Origin: Pyropia haitanensis
Taxonomy: Eukaryota; Rhodophyta; Bangiophyceae; Bangiales; Bangiaceae
NCBI GenBank assembly: GCA_008729055.1
Contig: SDUX01000002.1
Coordinates: forward strand, 3,313,874 to 3,377,873
DNA length: 64,000 nt
Direction: 5' to 3'
Position 1 is the first letter of the stretch; each line of letters starts with the position of its first letter. Both the position numbers and the translations under genes were made by a program. Positions 54,743-64,000 of this stretch are shown here, in pieces. The notes beneath the pieces were generated by a model. The model saw only the letters and a list, made by a program, of their open reading frames with translations, had not been told where the DNA came from and made no database searches.

Positions 54743-56169
54743 TCACTGGTTGCGCTGCCGCTTCTCCCTCCCCCCCCCGCTGTTTCCTCCCCCGTCGTCG
54801 GAGTTGGCGCCCCAATCGCCGCCCAGCGCTCCGCCGTCGCCAGCACTCAGATCGCCGCGCATCCCCGGCTCCCCATCATCATCATCACAATGCTGCTCCC
54901 AGTGCAGCATCCGCAGGCGCCACAGCTGAATCTTATCACGCAGGTCCACCGCGTCGGCAAACCGCTCCTCCGCCACAGCCTCGTTGAGCTCCACCTGCAG
55001 CAGCTCAATGGGGCACAGCTTGGACAGCGCGTCGCGGAGGCGGGCGGCCTCGCCAAACCGCTCGAGCCTGACCGCAAGGTCCAGCTCCATCTTGAGCTTG
55101 GCCAGCTGCAGATGCTCCGGCTGCCTTCGCACAGCAGCCACTACCGACCGGGTGCTCATGACCGCCGTTGCGTAGACGACGCGCTCGGTGAGGCCGCGCG
55201 TCACCTCAGACTTTGCTTGAGAGAGGGGCAGGCCACGGGTGGCCAGCAGTGTCTTGTTGATAAACAGGGGCGCCTTGCAGCGGGTGGCCAGTACAATAGC
55301 GTCGCTTGGCCGCGCATCCACGTTGAGTTCAACGCCACTGCCGTCACCGCCGCCGCTGGTGCGAAACCAGACTCGTGCGTGGTAAACGGCGGACGACACG
55401 TGGGTCACGGCAGCCTTGGTGATAAACGCCGACTGGGCCTCCAAAAACGCCAGCAGTAGGTCGTGGGTGGACGGCCGCATTGCCGCCAGCGCCGCAGAGC
55501 TAAGCTTCTTATTGCGCAACGCGTCCTTGATAGACGACGCCTGCCCACAGGTGACTGACATTTTGAGCGCAACCTGCGCATCAGCCACCGGCGCCAGCGT
55601 CAGCAGCGTGGTGAGGTCGTTGTTCGAGGCGGGGCCGAGGCTGTACACGTTGACTTCATCATAGTTGTCATCCTACAGAGACGCAGGCAGACCACACGAG
55701 GAAAGCAAGGGATACAACGCCGACAGAGCAAACCGCGGGCCAGACACGAAGAAGTATAAACCGTTAGATTCGTGTCGGGGAGCTTCGCAGAGGGTCCACA
55801 ACAGAGGACCTCGTAAAATAGCCATCCAGCACGGACAGCCGCTGTACGACTTCTCCTGTCCCAACCAGCCCCACCACTCTAACCACCCACACACCCCAAA
55901 CATACCTTCTCCGGTACCCAGCCCGCCGAGTAGTCAGGCGGCTCCGACTCGGAGGTGTGCTGACAACGCGACGGCTCAACGGTAGGCACCATGCGCCGCA
56001 CCCCCCAAGGCAGCAGCAGCGCCCCGCCCTCGTGGCACCACGCCGGTCGACGGCCAGCCGCCGTCGCCAATCTCCCCCGCACCGGCCCGCCCGTCCATGG
56101 CCGGTCGGTTGCCAGCCGCAGGGGTGGTGTGCGGACGGCTTGGACCGGCGTCGCCACCACAAACGCCAT
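54743..56169 (-). CDS. Bifunctional nuclease, DUF151 plus UVR motif (exons 56169-55906 and 55672-54743)
   Basis: Plant bifunctional nucleases (BFN/BBD group) have a DNase-RNase domain (DUF151) and a C-terminal UVR motif, and degrade both DNA and RNA; some are stress-related. Exon 1 encodes 88 residues starting MAFVVATPVQAVRTPP, a probable transit peptide. It ends GWVPEK before a GTATGT donor; a 233-bp intron ends CTCTGTAG, and exon 2 continues DDNYDEVNVYSLG in phase 0, for 397 residues in total. The DUF151 core is visible in KDALRNKKLSSAALAAMRPS THDLLLAFL and in the diagnostic LNVDARPSDAIVLATRCKAP LFIN (spaces only break the text). The UVR motif is LKMELDLAVRLERFGEAARL RDAL, and a second similar helix, NEAVAEERFADAVDLRDKI, follows. 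The tail is acidic and Gly-rich. Plastid targeting is inferred from the leader only. Confidence 0.9.
55673..55905 (-). other. Intron of the bifunctional nuclease gene
   Basis: A 233-bp phase-0 intron on the minus strand with a GTATGT donor and a TCTGTAG acceptor. It separates the leader exon from the nuclease domain. Confidence 0.88.
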
Positions 56170-57969
56170 CACTCAACTGCGTCCGGAGCTGCCGCCTCGG
56201 CTGCACGGGTGCGATGCAGCTGCGCCAACGACGGCAGCCGGTCCGCAGAGCCCGCCCAGACGGGCGAACCGCCCGTCCTCAGGGCGGGGCCCGTCTGCCC
56301 GTGCTGAACTGTGAAGCTCTGCAGAAGCACGACGTGACGACGGGGACGAGTGAGGAGCGGGTGACCAGGCCAAAAGGGACGTGGTGAGAGGAGGAAAGGG
56401 GGGGGGAAAGGGAGGGGGGACGAGAGCACTCAGCAGGACCAAGATACTCGGATGCGGTGAGAGGATGGGCCGGCACGCGGGCGGCGCTAGGGGCGCGCGC
56501 CGGCACGCCGGTCGGGCCGCGGGCAGACACGGCCTCGTTCGAGCGGCACACGGCAGACGGGTTCAGCTCAAGCCCCCCCGCGTCACACCAGACTGGCAGG
56601 CCATAAAAAGTGTAGGGGCGCCGCGGTGGACGGGCGAGGCGTGTCCGCGGGCCAAGCTCGCCGCGCTCCTCGCCAGCGACAAACACCCACGCACGTTGTG
56701 TGGAACCCCGCCCCACCCCTGCGTCTGCCTCCCCCCAGAAAGGGCCCAGGCAGGCACTGAAGGGCGTCCGCTAGCGTCCACCAGCTGGGGCGCCGCAGGT
56801 GAGGGGGGGAGGGGGGACGTGGCGGGGGTCACGCAGGCAGGCGTGCCCGCGGGGGCCCTGCGAGCCGCGCGGTCCTGCGGGGTGCACGCAGAGCGGTCGC
56901 CTGCTCCCACCCAGCCCCCCACACGCGCGGAGGGCGGGGACAAACGTCGGGGACACTGCACATGAGGGGCCAGCTGGAGCAGCAGCCGGGCCCGTCGCGA
57001 CAGAGACACCCGCGCGCGCTGCGAGCGGCGCGCGCCTCGTGGGAGGGACCCACCGGCGACCCCAGCTGACGGCAGCACATCTCCGGCCCAGCTCGCAGCG
57101 GGATGCGACAAGCAACTCGTTGGCCCCGCCAAGGGAGCCAATGAAATTGCAGTACGCGAGATATATGCGGCTTGGCAAGATTCTATTGGTGTTCGCTGCT
57201 CAGGAGGATCATCGGTCTCGGTTCGTATATAACTCAACTCGTGTATTTCATGTTCAACTTCCCAGATAATCTAGACCATAGCAATTACATGGCTTGCAAC
57301 ATGTAAATACCAATCGAATCCGACATAGAGTGTGAGTCATTCCGTACAAACAGCGGGACGGCAGAAGTCTGCAACGCGATGCCGACGACACCACGGAGTT
57401 GCACCATGTCCGTAGATGCCTCGAAATGCCTCTGATCGGCACGGACGCGGCTGCCCATGAAAGCCTGCAAACCAGTTGACAGTGCCATACGCAACGGTGC
57501 CATGTATCGTCGCTGGTCAGCTTCTGCGGCTGGGAATAGCGGCGGTAGTGTCCCGTCCGCGTCTGTTCCTCGTCGCAAGCCGTCAATTCAAGCCCAGCCA
57601 CTCAACGTCTTGTGCGCGCGGGAAGGCGCACAAACACGTCACGAGGTGCGCGCGGGAAGGTATTCAAACACGTCACGAGTTTATTGTTCGAGTATCGATC
57701 GTTCAGGGAAGCTCCATCTGCATCGTACCGCCGCTACACCGCCGGTTATAATCGCAAAGGAATGTACACAAATCCCGACAGCAACAAGAAAGAAGGCAGA
57801 AGAAAGAAAAAACAGACATCCCCGCGCAGATACCGAGCCCCGCACCGCACAGCGCGAAAAGCTGCGGCGGCGGCGGCGTGGCAGACTCACAGCCACTCAA
57901 AAAAAAAAAAGACGAACGAGTGCGACCTGCTACGGGGCCAGTACCCCGCAACTCCTCAGCGGTCGTTGC
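56170..57969. other. Intergenic region with an AT-rich island
   Basis: Upstream of the nuclease gene and downstream of the cyclin gene, both leftward. The stretch 57120-57420 is unusually AT-rich for this genome and includes TATATAA at 57226-57232, but no recognisable gene starts from it. A 34-bp tandem duplication lies at 57612-57680, and a poly-A tract at 57899-57911 lies close to the cyclin 3' end. Confidence 0.45.
57612..57680. repeat. 34-bp tandem duplication
   Basis: Two adjacent units both start GTGCGCGCGGGAAGG and both end CAAACACGTCACGAG, with a few differences between them. CACGTCAC contains an ACGT core like plant bZIP-binding boxes, but its use here is speculative. Confidence 0.75.
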
Positions 57970-58938
57970 TTACGCCTCGATGGTCAGGAATGACGCAGGC
58001 GAGTCACCCCCCAGCGCGCAGTACCGCTGCCGCAGGCGGCACTCGTACAGCGCGAGCGTCTCCTCCTCCACCACCAACCGCCAGTCGAGGGCGGCGAGCA
58101 TCAGGCGCTCGAGCTTGGCCATCTCCGCGGCGCCCTCGACGCCCCCAATGGCTGCAAAGTGAGCGGCCGAAAAAGTGCGGTCCTCGACGCTCTTGCACGC
58201 GAGCATCACCGCCGTCACCAGCAGCCGGTGCAGGTTGTACCCGTTGACCCGCAGCCGCGGGTCGGCGCCGTCACCCGACCCGAGGCGGTCGAGGAGAACC
58301 AGTGCGACAAGCAGCACCGCCGGCGACGCCTTGCAGTACGTCACCAACCGGTCGACGTAGGTGGCGGTGGACAGGTCGGGGACGGAGACGGAGTAAAACG
58401 CGGAGATGTCCTCTTGCCAGGCAGGCAGGTTGGCGGCCGCGGCGGGGCCGTTCGTTGCCGCCACCCCGTCGAGGACGGCGGCGACCATGGCGGTCAGCGC
58501 CGCCACGGCGGGTGGCCGCGGCGCCTCGCCGCGGACATCCACGGGGGAGGCGGAGCGGGCGCGCTTGGCCACCGGCCCCCCCGCACCCGCAGGCGACGCC
58601 CGCCGCGGCGGCGTCGGGGACGGAGCGAGGGGGGTGGGCGCGTCGTCGGTGTTGTCGACGCCATCGATGCCGTCAGCGACAACAGCGGGAGTGGCGCCAA
58701 ATGACGCCACCGCGGGGGTGGGCGGCCGCAGCACGCTGCGCGGGGGCGTATTGGGGACGGAAGGCGAGACGGCCACCCCGTCACCGGCCATGGTGCACGG
58801 CGTCGACGCAGAAGAAGAGCGGCAGGTCATGGCAGCAAGGTCGGGGGGCGCGGACGGGGGGGGCGGGTCCGCGAGCGGCCCGGCCTGCGCGCCGAGGAAG
58901 CCCCACAAGTTCGGCCACCCGCCCGTCGTGGCAACCAT
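57970..58938 (-). CDS. P/U-type (Pho80-like) cyclin
   Basis: P/U-type cyclins are the plant and algal relatives of yeast Pho80; they bind a Pho85/CDKA-like kinase and link phosphate or nutrient status to the cell cycle. The 322-residue protein starts MVATTGGWPNLWGFLGAQAG. Its first about 180 residues are Pro/Ala/Ser-rich with several TP and SP sites, such as SPSVPNTPPRSVL and SPTPPRRASP, and a short basic KRARS that may be a nuclear signal. The cyclin box begins near ISAFYSVSVPDLSTATYVDR and includes VALVLLDRLGS, VNGYNLHRLLVTAVMLACKS and AAIGGVEGAAEMAKLERLML ALDW, matching the FH-S-x-x-P-x-I-S, HRLL-x-T and K-x-x-GG blocks of the family. The protein ends just after the box, as usual. The frame is intact and no intron is seen. 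The kinase partner is not in this window. Confidence 0.9.
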   Translation of the reverse strand: MVATTGGWPNLWGFLGAQAGPLADPPPPSAPPDLAAMTCRSSSASTPCTMAGDGVAVSPSVPNTPPRSVLRPPTPAVASFGATPAVVADGIDGVDNTDDAPTPLAPSPTPPRRASPAGAGGPVAKRARSASPVDVRGEAPRPPAVAALTAMVAAVLDGVAATNGPAAAANLPAWQEDISAFYSVSVPDLSTATYVDRLVTYCKASPAVLLVALVLLDRLGSGDGADPRLRVNGYNLHRLLVTAVMLACKSVEDRTFSAAHFAAIGGVEGAAEMAKLERLMLAALDWRLVVEEETLALYECRLRQRYCALGGDSPASFLTIEA

Positions 58939-61900
58939 GGCGGTGGTCGCCGCGGCGATGGGGGCGCTCCGCACCAGACGAGCCGGGCGGGGAGGGGGCG
59001 TGGAGGAGCGTGGAGCGTCAGCGTGATGAATGGCGCGGGGGCAGTGGGGACAGGAGGTCAAGGGAAAATGGAGGGGGTGGGGGACGGGGGAGAGGGGAAG
59101 GACGCTCCAGATGCGAGGGGCAGGATGCGTCTGGTGGTGCACCTGCCAGACGGCGGGGATAGACGGTCGCTCATATGGGTGTAGCGTCGGACTCGAAGAA
59201 ACAGCGCGACACAGACGCGGCGCAGGATGTGCGGGATTCCACTTGACGCGTCGGGCGGGCAGCGGCGGGCAAGGCGGGCGGGGGCAGCGGCGGGCAAGGC
59301 GTGCGCGGGCCTGTGGGTGCGCCTTGCGCGGGGGCGCATGGCCAGCCCAGAGGGCCTGAATGGTGGCACACCTGAACGCGGCTCTGTGTGCAAGGTGGCG
59401 CCCACTCCGCTCCCGCGCCGTGCACGCGCCTGAGCCACTTGCGGGCGAGCGGGGACGTGACGGCCACCCGTTTTCGCGCCAGGGGGCACCGCCCATGCAC
59501 TGTGCAAGGCCACGCCTCGGTTGCCCCCACAGGGCGCTGTACGCCGGCAGTGGCACAGGGGTGTGCCCTTAGCGGGGCCTGTCCTCAACGGCTGGTGTGC
59601 GATGCGCACAGCTCACCGGCAACCAAATCGTGTGGGGTGGCGATGACTGGGTGGACGTCAAGCGTTTCGACCAACCGCCCGCCTCCGGCCCCCCCATTGG
59701 CCGAGGGCAGCGACAAGCGGAGGACCGGTGGTGCCGCGGTGTCTCTCGAATGGCGGCGAGAGCCCCCTTTCGCCGGCGGTCGCGGAGGTCCGACAGCCAA
59801 GAATCTTGACAGGATTCCACTTGGAGGCGCCTGGTACCGCGCGCGCGCCCCCGTGCGCTGTACACGGGAGGTCTGCCACCATTCAAAGGTTTTTGCCCGT
59901 CCCGCGCGGGCGCCCACGTCACAGGGGGTGCCCGGATCGTTCCGGTCGGCCGTCGGCGGCGCTCGCCACTTCGACGGCTGACAACAGCCCCGTCGGCTGG
60001 CCGGAAGACGGCCGTTCCAGTTCAGGAAGCCCATTGGTGCGGCGAAGCGGCTGTTTCTTTCTATCTGCCATCCCCAAATCGTCGCGGCGCGGGCGTGGCC
60101 CCTGGTGGTGTAGCCACCACCGATTCACTCATTGCACGACCGCTCCAGTGACGGATTGTTTGCGTCCGTATCTGGGTAGAGAGGGCCGCACGTCTGCGGC
60201 CCGTAGGCGGGCTGGTGGCGGGCCGGCGTCTCGCTCCTGCTGGTTGCGCACGCTCGGTGGAAGCGAGAAATGAGTCAACTACCCACACTGGGCGAGCATG
60301 CGGCACGCGGCGCTTGGCCCGGCGAGCGGGTGTGCGATGGGGCGACGGGAGGCGAGAGCGGGACCTCGACGAAGGGGATTGACGGACTGTGCGCGCACTT
60401 CCGCGTCTTGCGGCCAGTGGGACCGCGACTGGAACAGTCTTCGGCGCGTCCGCGTCTACCGCGGGCGCCCGCGTTGCCAATAGCGTGCGGCTACGCAGGC
60501 GGGCCCGCCGTCAGACCCGTGTCGCGCGACCCTCCTGGGGCGTTCCCTGCCGCGCCTGGCCAGTACGGGGGACACGCCGCCACTGGCCCAGCAGCGTCAG
60601 ACAAAGCGGTGTCGGAAGAGAGGTGTGCGTGTCCGTGATATCTGCAAGGGCTTGCACCGCCAACGCCACGCGTCCACCAGCAGCGCTGGTTGGCTGGTGC
60701 CTTGCCCTGTCATGACGGACTGCTTGACATGGGACTGACGACAGGAAGATTAACCTGAAGGCTCTTTTGCAAGTGTACTTGCATGGCAACCGAAGTGATG
60801 AATTGACCACACCGACGGTGCCGACCTACTTCGTGGGCCACCCGCACCTGCCGCCACGCATGGCCATCCGCGAGGCGCGACCGGTCGTCGTACAGACCCC
60901 GACTTCACAAAGAGCCGACAACCCGGCCTCCCCGACCGCGGCCGTGCTTGTGCCCCATCCCGTCGGGCAGAGCGGTGCGCCGAAGCGGCCACCGCGTTGG
61001 CGGGGCGGCCGCTGCGGCAACGACGCTTGCCAGCGGCTGGGCGCGCGTGAGCAGAGGACGGAGGTGTCAACGGGGGTGCACAAGCCGGAACAACGTCGTC
61101 TCGCGGATGGCGTTCCCTGCAGCAACGGGATCGACAGCCAGCGTGTCCCAGCCAGACCGTGAGACAGCCCGCTGTCCCGGCCAGGGGACTGAGAGTGCGC
61201 ACGAGGACGCAACAGCCAGCCAGGGTGTGACGACCGTCAAGTGCGCTACCATTGGAAGCCAGTCCGCCACGCAGTGTCCCGCCGCCTCCCTCCTCCACCC
61301 CGACCGCCCGCAGCGAGCCCACCCCCCTCTCCCGCCTCCCGCGGCAAGCGCCCACGCCGTCGTCGTGAGGCGGCGATGGCGCCGGTGAGCGACACACGGC
61401 GGCGCCGCGCCACGGCCGCCGCCATCGTCGGCACGGCACGAGCGTCAGCGCCACCCGTCGCGGCAGGCCGGGCCGCCCCTGCCGCGGCGTGCTGCGGGCG
61501 GGCGCGGCGACGCGCGCGCGCGCGGCAACGGGGACGAAGGGGGCGGAGGGGGCGGGCGGAACAGCCGGCGCCTGGGCGGCGGGCGCGCCGCACGCCCCGC
61601 GCGCCGCGCACCCCGAGTCCCTCACTCCCGCAGGGGGCGCGATGGCCCGCCGGGCGCGCAGGGGGAAGGGCTGCCTGGCCCAAGACGGCGACGGCGGGCG
61701 TGCCCACCGCCGGCGGGGCGGTGGCGCGTGTCGGGGCAGCGGCGGCGGCGGGAAGGCCGGCCCGCGACGCCCGCGTGTAGGGAGAATGGCGCCACCTGCT
61801 CGCGCCGCGTACCTCCTACGGTGACGTCACGCCAGTCACACGCCACCAGGGCACCCCCCGGCCTCTCACTCCTCCCCCCCCCACCGCCTCCGCCACCCAC

Positions 61901-61943
61901 CCTCCACCTCGCGCTGCCGCCGCCCCCCCCCCCCGCCCGCCCC
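58939..61943. other. Long intergenic region without a supported gene
   Basis: Three kilobases with many short frames on both strands but no recognisable domain. A 20-bp unit GGGCAGCGGCGGGCAAGGCG is duplicated at 59257-59276 and 59282-59301. The part from 61860 to 61943 is C-rich and is the 3' flank of the YjeF-like gene. I see no RNA gene or mobile element, although the less GC-rich part at 60720-60830 could hide one. Confidence 0.4.
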
Positions 61944-63328
61944 TCAATCCAGCTCATCCCACAGGTCCTCATTGTCCTCGACGTGCACCCACTCGCGCCG
62001 CCCGTCCTTGACAAACAGGGTGCCCATCCAGCCCTGCGCGCCCTCCTCCCCACCCGTCCCCCCATACACATCCCCCGTCGTGGACACGCCCCCCGACAGG
62101 CCCGCGGGGCGGGCGGGACCCACCGCGCCGCTCCCCCCCCCCCCCCCGCGCCACCGCCGGCCGCCCCCCGCCCGCCACTCCCAAACAGCACTGCGCGCAC
62201 CCCCCCCGGCGGCGGCGGCGGCTCGCGCACCGCCACGCCCGCGGCGGCGGCCCAGCCCGGCGGCACGACGCCGCCGCCCACGTAGTGGTAGCGCCCCCCA
62301 AAGAACCGTGCCGACCGCAGCGGCACCGCCGTCGAGACGAGCAGGTCGGGCTTTACAAACGAGTCGCGGCGGACGGCCAGGGCCGGGGCGCCCCGGTCGG
62401 TCGCCCACCCGAGCGGGTGGTCCACGCACACGACCGGCGCCGACGACGCGGCGAGCGCGGCGAGCACCGCCGTCGCGCCGTCGGGGATGAGACCGCCCGC
62501 GGCGGCATCCGCAGTGGCTGCCAGGGGCGGCGGCGGCGTGGCGGTGGCGGCGACAAACGCGGCGTCGTCGGGGTCGACGCCGTCGCCCCAGTCGAGCGGG
62601 TCGTTGCCGAGCACCGCGTCGACGAGGAGGTCAAAGTAAAACGCCGTGCCGCCGGGCACAAAGTCGATAATGTCCACGCCGCCCGCTTCGGCGGCCGCCT
62701 CGGTCGCCACCCGCCACGCCGGCCGCCCCTCCTCCTCCCCCACCCGCAGGAGCGTCGCCGAGTAGCCCGCCGCGGCGAGGCCGACCGCCACCTCCACCCC
62801 CACCGCGCCGGTCAGGCCCACCCCAAACGCCACCAGCACCGATGGCGGGCCGCCGCCGCCCTCCCCGTCCGCCTCCCCGCCGGCGAGCGTGTAGGTCGCG
62901 GCGATGGCGTCCACCACCGCCCCCGCGGCGGCGGTGGCGTAGGCGGCAGCCGAGCCCCCAAACGTGGTGTTGATGGCCGTCGTCACGAGCGCGCGCCCCT
63001 CTGCCGACGAAATGTACCGCCGTAGCCGGGGGGCGGGGGGAGAGGGGGGGGCAGACGACGGCTCCGCAGGTGGGTCGCTGTCGCCGCCGCCCGTGTTGCC
63101 GGCGGCCGCTGCCACAACGGGGGGGGGAGAGCGGGGGGTCCTCACCACAGGGGCGGGATTTGCCCGCCGCCGGCCCCACCGCCAGTAGCCCGGCACGCCG
63201 CGGCTTGGCCGCCCAGGCGCCGCGGACGGCGTCCACGCACAGGTCCGGGCGGTGGCGGCGGCGGCGCCAACCGGGCGAGCGGCGGTGGTGCCCACCGCGG
63301 GGTGGCATGGTAGAAAGGCGGCGGCCAT
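61944..63328 (-). CDS. YjeF N-terminal-domain protein, NAD(P)HX-epimerase-like (divergent; one frameshift)
   Basis: NAD(P)H-hydrate epimerase converts R-NAD(P)HX to the S form for repair by the dehydratase. The protein starts MAAAFLPCHPAVGTTAARPV, an Ala/Arg-rich leader of about 80 residues that may target an organelle. The Rossmann-like YjeF core has AAGYSATLLRVGEEE, VDIIDFVPGG, LLVDAVLGNDPLDWGDG, SSAPVVCVDHPLGWATDRG, FVKPDLLVSTAVPLRSARFF and GGRYHYVGGGVVPPG. The last two match the family's F-x-P-x-x-L-I-S-L-T-A-P-K and H-x-LGGRFVP segments. The usual GNNGGDG loop is replaced by GVGLTGAVGVEVA. A 15-C run (62133-62147) shifts frame; the second frame then gives GGVSTTGDVYGG, GWMGTLFVKDGRREWVHV and an acidic end, NEDLWDELD. 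Total is about 460 residues. It may be a paralogue with altered substrate binding. Confidence 0.78.
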
Positions 63329-64000
63329 GGCAAAGACCAGCAGTGGAGCGTGGAGAGCGAGAGCGGAGGAGGGAAGGGGAGGGAAGGAATGCAGTCGGAA
63401 GGGGGGAGGGCAACGGGAGAGGCTCGCGCCGCACGCCGACGGGGGGCAGCGCGCGCAGCGCGGCGACTGGGTTGAGGCTACCGTCGGACTGTCTCGGGAC
63501 GCCAAGCTCCACGTCGGCTCCGGCCGCGCGGAACTCGTCGCCCACCGCGATCGCCAGTGCGTGGAGAGATCATGGAATTGGCGCGACCAGCGGGAGCCTC
63601 CCGATCCAAACTAGTTCGATCGACTGCATAGTGGGGCTGGAAATGCCGACTGTACTTTTCAAGAGGAGTACCGTACTTTCCCATTCTGTTTGATCCACCG
63701 ACGGCCAGGCGCACTCTCGCGTCATGAGCTCCATTCGCCTCTCCCGCTCCATCTGCTGCACGGGAAAACCCTGCAGCTGGCGGGAGGGAGGTGCACGCCG
63801 TTGCGCACGCCCGCGCGGTGGTGGTGTTTTTATTTCCGCGCCACGGCGGCGGCGGCGCACCCTCCCCAGGCCATGCACTGGCCACGGCGGCGGGCACTGC
63901 GCTCGCCCTCCCCCCCCCCCCTCTTCCTCCTTCCCGGCCTCCCCGTGCAGGCTGTCGGCGCGCGGCAAGAGATATCGGGCGGTGGCCTGCCCCCGCTGCT
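63329..64000. other. Right-edge region, 5' flank of the YjeF-like gene
   Basis: No complete gene is visible. A leftward frame at 63570-63760 reads ERERRMELMTRECAWPSVDQ then TEWESTVLLLKSTVGISSPT, which looks less random than its neighbours and could be part of a gene entering from the right, but it has no recognisable domain. Confidence 0.35.

Noticed and set aside
1..64000. CRISPR arrays, rRNA and tRNA genes
   Set aside because: No regularly spaced direct repeats with unique spacers, no rRNA cores and no cloverleaf with a GTTCRANNC arm were seen by eye.

Overview
The window is nuclear DNA from a eukaryote with a very GC-rich, intron-poor genome. Its proteins are dense in Ala, Gly and Pro runs, several carry organelle-type N-terminal leaders, and introns are rare and short (231-250 bp, single, near the 5' end). 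A bangiophyte red alga (Porphyra/Pyropia type) fits best; this is inference from composition and gene style, and no marker gene settles it. Many clear genes change reading frame exactly at long G or C runs. That looks like residual homopolymer-length error in a long-read assembly rather than true gene decay.

Left part (1-16.6 kb): the SRP receptor alpha gene (leftward, cut by the window edge) and clathrin heavy chain (rightward, two exons) diverge from a shared 644-bp intergenic stretch. They are followed by three leftward genes: a secreted heptad-repeat protein, a secreted GT-A-like glycosyltransferase candidate and a SAPS-family PP6 regulatory subunit. Middle (17-32 kb) is accessory: a 763-bp TIR element with a 3-bp duplication, a hAT-like foldback element, a DRAM/Frag1-like membrane protein, thiamin pyrophosphokinase with two tandem matching 1,432-bp TIR elements just upstream, a secreted PAN-type protein, and the remnant of a DIRS/PAT-like tyrosine-recombinase retrotransposon.

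Right part (33-64 kb) is mostly housekeeping: formyltetrahydrofolate deformylase, a DDX49/Dbp8-like RNA helicase, a very long Ala/Pro-rich low-complexity reading region built partly on an 18-bp minisatellite, a plastid-type atypical SDR, a truncated PhzF-like gene, mitofilin/MIC60 (two exons, with an unusual repeat-motif insertion), an Ala-rich coiled-coil protein, a bifunctional nuclease (DUF151+UVR, two exons), a P/U-type cyclin and a divergent YjeF-N/NAD(P)HX-epimerase-like protein.

The genes do not form one pathway; they cover protein targeting (SRP receptor), vesicle coats (clathrin), mitochondrial cristae (MIC60), one-carbon and thiamin metabolism, ribosome biogenesis (helicase) and cell-cycle or phosphate signalling (cyclin, SAPS). 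Three divergent gene pairs (SRP receptor/clathrin, deformylase/helicase, MIC60/coiled coil) share intergenic regions of about 640-700 bp that probably hold both promoters. Several rightward genes have long pyrimidine-rich leaders. No tRNA, rRNA or CRISPR array was seen.
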